Shown here: in pieces, positions 1 through 5,345 of the stretch
How the letters are laid out: the number at the start of each line of letters is the position of its first letter
Numbering within the stretch: position 1 is the stretch's first letter
Origin: Deltaproteobacteria bacterium
GTDB lineage: Bacteria > Desulfobacterota > Desulfobacteria > Desulfobacterales > SURF-7
NCBI GenBank assembly: GCA_019307665.1
Contig: JAFDJC010000225.1
Coordinates: forward strand, 1-5,345
Direction: 5' to 3'
Length of the DNA: 5,345 nt
Made by a program: the position numbers and the translations under genes
The notes under the pieces: generated by a model
The model's database searches: none
Seen by the model: the letters and a program-made list of their open reading frames with translations, nothing else
What the model was told of the DNA's origin: nothing

Positions 1-20
1 CAATAAAATCCGGATAAAAA

Positions 21-1586
21 ATGAAAAAACAAAAATTACTAACCGTCCTTTTACTTTTCGCTTTGATTTTAGTTAGTCTAAGTATAAGGGCTGCTGCTGA
101 AGAAAGGCCATCAAAGATTCTGATCCTTCCTTTTACTATACATTCAGACAAGGAACTTTCTTTTCTTAAAGATTCTGTCCATGATATGCTTTCCACAAGA
201 CTCACAATAAAGGGAAGATGCGAACCTATGAACCGCGGTGCTGCCGACAGATCTGTTGAAGCCTCTGAAGGAGTATCGGATTTAAATCAGGCTGTCTCTA
301 TTGGAGAAAAACTTAGTGCAGACTACGTGGTCTTTGGAAGCCTGACAGTATTCGGAGAGAGTATCAGTACCGATGCAAGGCTTGTTGATGTTAAGAAAAA
401 AGCACCGGCAGTTGTCTTCAGCAAAACAGGGGAAAAACGCGGTGATCTGATTTTCCATGTAGGACTTTTTGCAGACAAAATAGAGGAAGAAATTTTTAAA
501 CAGCAAAAGCCATCAGCACCCAGGGCCAAAACCCCTGCTCCGTTTTCAAAATATTTTTTTTCCGACTGGAAAAGCAGAAAGTTTGACACAGCAATACGGG
601 GTCTTGCCATAGGCGATGTTGACGGTGATGGCAGCAATGAGACAGTTTTTATAGACAAGAGTAGTGTTTTTGTTTACAGATATATGGACAGAAGATTTAA
701 AAAAATTGGTGAAGCCGGAGGAGATGATTCTCTTCGCTATCTTGGAGTGGATGTTGCTGATGTAAATAAAAACAACAAGGCTGAAATATTTGTAACCACT
801 CTTTCTCCAAATAGTAATCGACCTTCGTCTTTTGTTCTGGAATGGGATGGTTCTGGTTTTGCTATAATCGATAAAGAAATTAATATGTTTTTAAGAGTTT
901 TGAAAGGTTCGGAAAAAACAGGACCGATTCTTATTGGCCAGGAAAAGGCACATTTCCGGGGAGTCTTCAGCAAAAATGGTGTGCATAAAATTGAATGGAT
1001 TAGTGATTCTGACGGGGGATCTTATGAATCTGCTACCCGCATTACACTTCCAAAAAATGCCAACATCTTCGGATTTACAAAAGGAGATGTGTTAAACGAT
1101 GGAGCAGATCAGATAGTTTCTTTTGACCGAAGCAGCCGCATCAGGATTTCAAATACTAGTGGATCTGATATGTGGCATAGCGACAATAAATACGGCGGCA
1201 GTGATTTACATATCGACATTCCGGATCAGAGTGGCTCAAAGGGCGATTTTGAACGCATGTACTTACATCCGAGGATACATATTGCAGATATCGATTATGA
1301 TGGAAAGAATGAGGTTATTGCTGTTGCAAATGATGACTTTGCAAACAATATTATGGCAAGAATGAGAAGCTATACCAGCGGCAGAATCGATTCCATGTCA
1401 TGGAATAATGAAAGCCTTCAGAATGAATGGACAACAGGAAAGATAACCGGATATATAAGCGATTATATTGTTGAGGATATCAATGGCGACGGTGGAGATG
1501 AACTTGTTTTTTCTGTTGTTGTAAAAGGCGAGGGGGTTTTCGGAGGCAAAAAAAGCTATATCACAGCAAGAGCCATATCAAACTGA
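21..1586 (+). CDS. Exported FG-GAP/VCBS-repeat protein with N-terminal TolB-N/FlgO-like domain
   Basis: 521 residues. The N-terminus is a clear Sec signal peptide: KKQK, then a hydrophobic core at about residues 6-22 and a likely cut after A26 (RAAA/EE). Residues about 32-160 begin KILILPF and contain ADYVVFGSLT and ARLVDV, the pattern of the TolB-N/FlgO/CsgG-like periplasmic alpha/beta domain. A Pro/Ala-rich linker (about 163-175) follows. The rest carries FG-GAP-like calcium loops: DVDGDG at 199, DVNKNN at 247, DVLNDG at 356, DIDYDG at 423 and DINGDG at 486, most followed by an acidic residue and a beta-strand. Loops 2 and 3 are degenerate. This fits a beta-propeller in the periplasm or on the outer surface. 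By family analogy a binding or scaffolding role is likely; no catalytic residues are evident. The start is set by the signal peptide; the upstream ribosome site is weak. The specific function is unknown. Confidence 0.85.
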   Translation: MKKQKLLTVLLLFALILVSLSIRAAAEERPSKILILPFTIHSDKELSFLKDSVHDMLSTRLTIKGRCEPMNRGAADRSVEASEGVSDLNQAVSIGEKLSADYVVFGSLTVFGESISTDARLVDVKKKAPAVVFSKTGEKRGDLIFHVGLFADKIEEEIFKQQKPSAPRAKTPAPFSKYFFSDWKSRKFDTAIRGLAIGDVDGDGSNETVFIDKSSVFVYRYMDRRFKKIGEAGGDDSLRYLGVDVADVNKNNKAEIFVTTLSPNSNRPSSFVLEWDGSGFAIIDKEINMFLRVLKGSEKTGPILIGQEKAHFRGVFSKNGVHKIEWISDSDGGSYESATRITLPKNANIFGFTKGDVLNDGADQIVSFDRSSRIRISNTSGSDMWHSDNKYGGSDLHIDIPDQSGSKGDFERMYLHPRIHIADIDYDGKNEVIAVANDDFANNIMARMRSYTSGRIDSMSWNNESLQNEWTTGKITGYISDYIVEDINGDGGDELVFSVVVKGEGVFGGKKSYITARAISN

Positions 1587-1596
1587 TTCAAGATCA

Positions 1597-1619
1597 AGAC
1601 GGTTTTAGTCTGTTTTTTT
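1597..1619 (+). terminator. Weak candidate terminator after the FG-GAP gene
   Basis: A short stem AGAC/GTCT (1597-1600 with 1608-1611) is followed at once by seven T (1613-1619), eleven bases after the stop codon. The stem has only 4 base pairs (one more if a bulge is allowed), so termination would be inefficient. It is called mainly for its position and T-run. Confidence 0.35.
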
Positions 1620-1649
1620 CTACACCTTTAGTCTATTTTCATACACCTT
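1604..1649. repeat. Imperfect tandem repeat, period about 21-23 bases
   Basis: TTTAGTCT occurs at 1604-1611 and again at 1627-1634. TACACCTT occurs at 1621-1628 and again at 1642-1649. In both copies the two words are separated by a T-rich segment. The repeat sits between the end of the FG-GAP gene and the sigma-70-type promoter of the porin gene. It could be a duplicated protein-binding site or simply slippage in T-rich DNA. Confidence 0.45.
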
Positions 1650-1673
1650 ACAGCATACCCCCACACAAAATTC

Positions 1674-1702
1674 TTGACTTTTATCGCAATTAATAGGATA
1701 AT
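1674..1702 (+). promoter_or_regulatory. Sigma-70-type promoter upstream of the porin-like gene
   Basis: TTGACT at 1674-1679 (5 of 6 to the -35 consensus) is followed by a 17-base spacer and GATAAT at 1697-1702 (5 of 6 to the -10 consensus). Transcription would start near 1709, giving a leader of about 310 bases before the porin start codon. It is the best sigma-70 match I see in the plus-strand spacer. Confidence 0.6.
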
Positions 1703-1761
1703 TAGCATTAAATCGCCATGAACTAAGAAACATCACACAGTTACAAGAAATTCCAGATTAA

Positions 1762-1782
1762 TTCAAATCGGGTTCAAATCGG
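1762..1782 (+). repeat. Direct repeat, 10-base unit with 11-base period, at the -24 element
   Basis: TTCAAATCGG is present at 1762-1771 and repeated exactly at 1773-1782, one helical turn apart. The second copy ends in the GG of the sigma-54-type -24 element. The arrangement would put two identical contacts on one face of the helix, as expected for a regulator site, but no known operator is recognised. Confidence 0.7.
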
Positions 1783-1796
1783 CACGAAAAATGCGT
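1779..1796 (+). promoter_or_regulatory. Sigma-54-type (-24/-12) promoter of the porin-like gene
   Basis: GGCACG at 1781-1786 and TGC at 1792-1794 reproduce the core of the RpoN consensus (TGGCACG-N4-TTGC). The invariant GG (1781-1782) and GC (1793-1794) are separated by exactly 10 bases. The mismatches lie in the less conserved flanking T positions and the final W. The predicted transcript starts near 1806, about 215 bases before the porin GTG. Such promoters need an enhancer-binding activator; none is encoded in the window. Confidence 0.6.
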
Positions 1797-1805
1797 TTAA
1801 ATATT

Positions 1806-2021
1806 TCGTATCTGTTAGAATTTGTAATTTTTAAAATCACAATAACTTAAAAAAAGTTTGTTTAGAAAAGAGATTAAGAAAGGAGGGATGCCTTAAGGGA
1901 ATTTTAGTATCAGGTCCGCCTTTTTAGTATACACTAAGATATATAAGAACCAGGTCAACTCTTTTTCGCGCTTAAAAAAGAAAGGCTGCGGAAAAGGAAA
2001 CCCTCAAAAAGGAGGTGTGTC
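1806..2021 (+). promoter_or_regulatory. Long structured 5' leader of the porin-like gene
   Basis: The region from the sigma-54 start to the porin gene has no credible reading frame but has internal order. TTTTAGTAT occurs at 1902-1910 and 1922-1930. CAGGTC followed by a T-run occurs at 1911-1925 and 1951-1966. TTAGT/ACTAA (1924-1928, 1933-1937) and TCTTTTT/AAAAAGA (1960-1966, 1975-1981) form small hairpins. A G-rich arm near 1878-1887 can partly pair with the C-rich arm before the T-run at 1921-1925, which would resemble an attenuator. No known riboswitch class is recognised. The structures come from reading by eye, not folding. Confidence 0.35.
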
Positions 2022-2024
2022 GTG
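2009..2024 (+). promoter_or_regulatory. Strong Shine-Dalgarno and GTG start of the porin-like gene
   Basis: AGGAGGTG lies just upstream of GTG at 2022-2024, about 5 bases from the core. The codon opens a clear signal peptide, which fixes the start. CCTC shortly upstream could pair with GAGG of the site in a 4-base-pair hairpin, too weak to claim regulation. Confidence 0.75.
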
Positions 2025-2719
2025 TTTAAATATTTATCAATACTGACAGCTTGTGTAGCATGTCTGATGTTTACTGTATCCTCTGCATCTGCGCTGGATG
2101 CTTCGAATTTTCATATATCAGGCAAAATTCACACGTATGGAAAAGTGCAGGATAACTATCAGACGCCGCTCGATGGACTCTACAATGTCCGGGAAGGCGC
2201 TAACTACAGGGAGAATCAGCATTTCAGGGCAAAAACAGTTTTAAACTTCATGTATGGCGAACTGGGTGATGAATGGTTCGGTCTCGCACAGATTGCCATG
2301 GACGCAAATGATCCTGACCATGGAGACGCTCTCAATGAAAATGCCAGAGCAATATTCCCCCGCTAGGTCCTCTTGCCACTGCCCCAACAATCACTGCAGC
2401 AGGCACAAGTGAAACTGTGTCCGCATTAACAGGATTGGATAATGATCTTCATGTAGAATACAGATTTGATGTTACAGATAATGTTGAACTCGGCGTTTTT
2501 TACTATATGGCGAATGCAGAAACCATAGACATTGAATCTTCATTCAGACAGGTTGATGGAACACCTACCGATGATCGTCTGACCGCTATGCTTGGGGGTG
2601 ATGCAGTCGCCGTAGCGACAGCTGATGCGCTCCTGAGAGGAGTTTGCGAGGGAGTTGCAAAACAATACGAATGGACGGATATGCAATCATATGGTCTGGT
2701 TTGCAGGATCTCCTTTTAA
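2022..2719 (+). pseudogene. Porin-like outer-membrane beta-barrel gene, frameshifted and shortened
   Basis: The first frame (2022-2366) gives 114 residues: a Sec signal peptide (cut after SASA, residue 24), then beta-strand-like sequence such as HISGKIHTYGK and WFGLAQIAMDAN. It ends at TAG 2364-2366, right after a run of five C (2357-2361). The -1 frame is open from 2339 to TAA 2717-2719. It continues with a loop rich in T, A and P, then alternating strands (LHVEYRFDV, VELGVFYYM) and a C-terminus YGLVCRISF whose final Phe is the outer-membrane barrel insertion signature. Adding one C joins the halves into about 232 residues. Porins of this type are usually well over 300 residues, so central strands seem to be missing as well. 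It resembles deltaproteobacterial porins, but the family assignment is tentative. The alternatives are a sequencing error, phase variation or a true pseudogene. Confidence 0.65.
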
Positions 2720-2756
2720 GTAATAGCGATTTTTCTTTTTTATTGTAAATATAAAC

Positions 2757-2801
2757 AAAACAAGCCCTGAGCCATTATAATTACGGTTTGGGGCTTGTTT
2801 T
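2757..2801. terminator. Bidirectional Rho-independent terminator
   Basis: The 5' arm 2757-2773 and the 3' arm 2785-2801 pair over 17 positions. Eleven are perfect (AAAACAAGCCC with GGGCTTGTTTT); the inner six include three G-U wobbles in the plus-strand RNA. The loop is 11 bases (2774-2784). T2798-2802 follows on the plus strand, and on the minus strand the arm runs into TTTTGTTT and more T-rich sequence. It lies between the converging porin-like and permease genes and directly abuts the permease stop codon (2802-2804), so it can end both transcripts. Confidence 0.88.
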
Positions 2802-4469
2802 TCAGCTGATCCTGGCAGAAAGCCTTTTTTCTCCGAAGTTCATGGAAAGTATAACAGCAAGAATACTGAGGATGAGTGCGATAAAGAAAGATACACCTGT
2901 CCATGCCCATTCAAAAAATGTTAAATCCCTTTCCTGGAAATTGGCCATAAAAATATTATAAACCGGGCCTGCCTCAAGGATTATGATTAGCGCAATATAG
3001 CCTGCAGACAACACCATAAAGAGAAATCCGCCAAAACTCGTAACCGCCTGTGCAGGATTTTCAGATTTGAAATCAGGATAGGCTGCACCAAGGCCAATCC
3101 CTGCGGAAACAACAGCCGGAACCATAAAAAAAATGGTAATAACCGAAAGCCCCATCATAAACGGTGTAACGTTTAATAGAAGATTAGTAGCAATGATAAG
3201 TATTTCGGTAAGCACGAGAAGCGGGAAAAAATAGATTAGAAATTTTATTCTAAGAATTGTTTTTTTGGTTATCGGCGCGCTGTTTAAAAGCCACCACGCA
3301 TCTCTTTCAAGGCTTACGGCAGGGAAAGCAAACCTTGCTGTAACCGCTGTTAGGACAAAGGCAGCAAGTCCCATGTTAAGAAAGGAGAGAATGTTTTGGA
3401 GATAGACAGTTTTTATGGGGGCTCTTTCAAGGGGAAGGACCGAAAAATTGTAAACATATATTATTACAAGGCCTGTAATTAGAAAAAGCTGGGACCACTG
3501 TGTCTGGTCACGGAAAAATATTTTTATTTCTTTTATTGCAACTGCCCATGTTGGACCATTAAAAAAATTAAATCGTCTTTTGCCTGGATTGCTGTGGCTT
3601 ACACCCCTGACTATAGCTGTCTGAGCCTTTGAGAATCCCCTGTAATAAATTTTATCTGCCAGTATAACACTTAATAAGGAAAGAGCTCCGGTGGAAGTTA
3701 AAAGCAGAGAAATATTTAACAGACCTTTAGTAAAATAACAGGAGAGAATTGCTTTTAAACTGTCGTACGCCCATGTTGTTGGATAAAAAGGAGAAGATGG
3801 TGTTTTTAACGATCTTAAATAGACAAGGGTTGTTGCAAAAACTTCAGGGTCAACAAGGCGCTCGGGACGCAACATTCTGAAGGAAAGAAAAAGGATAAGG
3901 AAAAGTGCAAGTCCAAGAAAGATGAAAATGCTGCGGATTTTTCCTGCAGGAGTTATTATGACTGCGGGCATGACAAGAATTGCGCTTACTGCAGATGCTA
4001 ATATGGAAAGCAGAAGGAGTGTAAGAAGGGATGCCGGGTAAAACAGCGGGCCTGCCTGATAGACGATTCCGTATGATATGAATACCGGCAGGGTAAACAG
4101 GATCATCATCCATGAACTGTCAACACTGCTTTCCATCAAGCGGGCCGTGAATATTTTATAAGCAGGCACAGGGAATGAATGTACAAGCAGAAGATCCCTT
4201 GAAAGAAAAAGCTTTGAAAGTGTCGTCAAAATGCTGCTGAACACCAGAAGAGAGAACAAGGTTACAATAATCATGGAAAGCAGTTTAAAGGCAAGAATAT
4301 CCCCAAGGCCTTCAATACTTTTAAAGTATGAGAGAACCCTTAAAGAAATCGTAAAAATTCCTGCCCAGAATAACAGGCCGATTGCCGCAAAAAAGATGCC
4401 GGTTCCTGATTCGGTTCTGTTTTTAATGGAAAGCACCCTTGGTTTTATAAGAGATAGTGTCTTATTCAT
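2802..4469 (-). CDS. ABC-2-type exporter permease, about 12 membrane helices
   Basis: 555 residues from ATG 4469; a TTG one codon upstream (4472) is a possible alternative start. An AAAGGGA ribosome site lies 9-10 bases before the ATG. Hydrophobic segments fall near residues 24-48, 62-88, 116-136, 142-172, 179-198, 247-271, 327-346, 360-383, 407-430, 436-463, 476-500 and 521-543. SRDLLLVHSFPVPAYKIFTAR (from about 90) and the related VSLERDAWWLLNSAPIT (from about 386) are hallmarks of the large putative ABC exporter permeases (ABC_tran_2-like), where these cytoplasmic loops probably contact the ATPase. The resemblance of the two loops suggests two fused six-helix halves. The substrate is unknown. 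No ATPase gene is in the window, which is unusual because it normally adjoins the permease. The gene follows the methyltransferase gene after 29 bases, probably in one transcript. Confidence 0.85.
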   Translation of the reverse strand: MNKTLSLIKPRVLSIKNRTESGTGIFFAAIGLLFWAGIFTISLRVLSYFKSIEGLGDILAFKLLSMIIVTLFSLLVFSSILTTLSKLFLSRDLLLVHSFPVPAYKIFTARLMESSVDSSWMMILFTLPVFISYGIVYQAGPLFYPASLLTLLLLSILASAVSAILVMPAVIITPAGKIRSIFIFLGLALFLILFLSFRMLRPERLVDPEVFATTLVYLRSLKTPSSPFYPTTWAYDSLKAILSCYFTKGLLNISLLLTSTGALSLLSVILADKIYYRGFSKAQTAIVRGVSHSNPGKRRFNFFNGPTWAVAIKEIKIFFRDQTQWSQLFLITGLVIIYVYNFSVLPLERAPIKTVYLQNILSFLNMGLAAFVLTAVTARFAFPAVSLERDAWWLLNSAPITKKTILRIKFLIYFFPLLVLTEILIIATNLLLNVTPFMMGLSVITIFFMVPAVVSAGIGLGAAYPDFKSENPAQAVTSFGGFLFMVLSAGYIALIIILEAGPVYNIFMANFQERDLTFFEWAWTGVSFFIALILSILAVILSMNFGEKRLSARIS

Positions 4470-4498
4470 CAAATAATATCCCTTTGACTCGCTGCTTG

Positions 4499-5254
4499 TC
4501 AGGTCTTATTACGGTCTGGGCATATGTAGCGCGGAACCAGCATGGGCACTTTTTTCCGGTAGTTTAGGTATGCCTCCCCAAAAGACGCGATCATATACCG
4601 TTCCTCCATCAGCATTCCGACCATCATCCATGTCGTAAACAGCAGATTGAACAGGAGTCGATCCATTGTAATGTCAGGGCACGACCAGATCATCAGTAAA
4701 GAAAAAAAGTAGAGAGGATGGCGGACCCATTGGTAAGGGCCGCGAACCGTGAAATCGAGCTGCTCCGGTTGGGTGCCGCGCAGATAAGATAAAATCGGAT
4801 TCAGGCCGAATGAGTCGAAGGAACCGAGAGCCATGTTCCCCCAGACAAAGCCGGCAATGGACAGGAAATAACACCCACGTAACAGCCAGTAAAACATACC
4901 ATCTGCTGCCGCAAATGTGTGGGCTGATTTTTGCCAGAAAAGGACAATGGCCAGCAGCACGATACCTGATGCAATGGTATACAAGGCGCTATGAAATTCT
5001 TTTCTGACAAACCGTGACAGCCATTGACGGTAACTTTTTCTCACCATAATGCTGTGCTGAATGAAAAACAGCAGACAGAGGCATGTGTTTAACCCGAGAC
5101 TCGCAGTTTCACCCAGCCCCAATCGCACCAGGTCAAATGAACCGTGAAAAAGAAACAATCCAAGGGCCATCAAGGAGACCTGACCGATTAGACCGGTGAT
5201 GATTAGTAAGGTGTAAGCTGCAAACCTTTTTGAGAAGTTATGAATTATGGCCAT
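4499..5254 (-). CDS. Membrane SAM-dependent methyltransferase, MddA/isoprenylcysteine methyltransferase-like
   Basis: 251 residues with hydrophobic segments near 12-36, 50-70, 90-107, 121-143 and 181-215. The C-terminal half has the signature of the isoprenylcysteine carboxyl methyltransferase/phospholipid methyltransferase superfamily: RGPYQWVRHPLY (171-182), MEER (216-219) and FGEAYLNYRKKVPMLVPR (225-242). These are expected to bind S-adenosylmethionine and the substrate at the membrane face. QHSIM (66-70), FDSFGLNPI (146-154) and the length of about 250 recall methanethiol S-methyltransferase (MddA), which makes dimethyl sulfide from methanethiol; NnrU-like proteins are the other close relatives. 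The substrate cannot be settled from motifs, so no symbol is given. ATG 5254 is the first start after an in-frame TGA at 5281-5279; the best upstream ribosome site (AAAGG) is rather distant. Some rows are richer in GC than the permease gene. Confidence 0.75.
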   Translation of the reverse strand: MAIIHNFSKRFAAYTLLIITGLIGQVSLMALGLFLFHGSFDLVRLGLGETASLGLNTCLCLLFFIQHSIMVRKSYRQWLSRFVRKEFHSALYTIASGIVLLAIVLFWQKSAHTFAAADGMFYWLLRGCYFLSIAGFVWGNMALGSFDSFGLNPILSYLRGTQPEQLDFTVRGPYQWVRHPLYFFSLLMIWSCPDITMDRLLFNLLFTTWMMVGMLMEERYMIASFGEAYLNYRKKVPMLVPRYICPDRNKT

Positions 5255-5345
5255 AATATTTTTTAATTTACCTTTTTTTCAATTCAATCAATTGCTAAAC
5301 TGTGTACATAAGGTCAAACGCGCCACATAAAAGTTCCGTAACCAC
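5255..5345 (-). promoter_or_regulatory. Upstream region of the methyltransferase-permease operon
   Basis: On the minus strand a TTGACC (5313-5318) is present, but at 16-18 bases downstream there is only a poor -10 (CAATTG-like). I therefore call a promoter region, not a defined promoter. CAATT/AATTG arms with a 5-base loop lie at 5280-5294. An A-rich stretch precedes the start codon. Two minus-strand frames are open from the window edge for 16-18 codons, too short to say whether the end of another gene lies here. Confidence 0.25.

Noticed and set aside
1881..1896. AGGAGG followed closely by ATG CCT TAA, a possible leader mini-gene
   Set aside because: The spacing between AGGAGG and ATG is about one base, and the frame is two codons long, so it is unlikely to be translated as a meaningful peptide.
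1806..2021. Riboswitch (for example cyclic di-GMP type) in the porin leader
   Set aside because: None of the conserved motif strings of known classes is present; only generic hairpins and repeats are seen.
2022..2054. Lipobox-like LTAC at residues 8-11 of the porin-like protein
   Set aside because: It is too close to the N-terminus for a lipoprotein signal; the hydrophobic core continues past it to a normal SASA cleavage site.
2355..2366. Programmed -1 ribosomal frameshift as the default reading of the porin-like gene
   Set aside because: The site lacks a canonical X XXY YYZ heptamer (the second codon CGC does not re-pair well) and no clear downstream stimulator was seen. It is kept only as an alternative.
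4231..4476. Plus-strand open frame opposite the start of the permease gene
   Set aside because: It lies wholly antisense to well-supported coding sequence, has no ribosome site, and its product has no recognisable features. The same applies to other short frames inside the large genes.
5295..5345. Minus-strand frames open from the right edge, perhaps the end of another gene
   Set aside because: Two different frames are open for 16-18 codons; this is expected by chance and neither peptide is recognisable.

Overview
The window looks like chromosomal DNA of a Gram-negative bacterium with moderate to low GC. A Desulfobacterota-type (deltaproteobacterial) host is my best guess. The reasons are an FG-GAP/VCBS-like exported protein, a porin-like outer-membrane gene behind a sigma-54-type promoter, and a mixture of AT-rich spacers with strong AGGAGG ribosome binding sites. 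This host assignment is inference; no marker gene is present.

Layout. (1) 21-1586 (+) is an exported 521-residue protein with an N-terminal TolB-N/FlgO/CsgG-like periplasmic domain and a C-terminal beta-propeller of FG-GAP-like calcium-motif repeats. (2) 1587-2021 is a 435-base spacer. It holds a weak terminator, an imperfect tandem repeat, a good sigma-70-type promoter, a sigma-54-type -24/-12 promoter overlapped by an 11-base-period direct repeat, and a long structured leader ending in a strong ribosome binding site. (3) 2022-2719 (+) is a porin-like outer-membrane beta-barrel gene that appears broken: a one-base frameshift in a run of five C, and a product (about 232 residues if repaired) much shorter than expected for a porin. 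(4) 2757-2801 is a strong hairpin terminator serving both converging transcription units. (5) 2802-4469 (-) is a 12-helix ABC-2-type exporter permease, and 4499-5254 (-) is a small membrane methyltransferase resembling methanethiol S-methyltransferase (MddA) and the isoprenylcysteine methyltransferase family. These two form a likely operon with a 29-base gap. (6) 5255-5345 is the upstream region of that operon.

Functional picture. All four proteins are predicted to act in the cell envelope, but I see no sequence evidence that the plus-strand pair and the minus-strand pair work together. The permease has no ATPase partner in the window. The porin gene keeps an elaborate regulatory region in front of a disrupted reading frame, which is the most notable point here. 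I found no mobile element, CRISPR array, tRNA or rRNA, and no convincing new multi-gene system.
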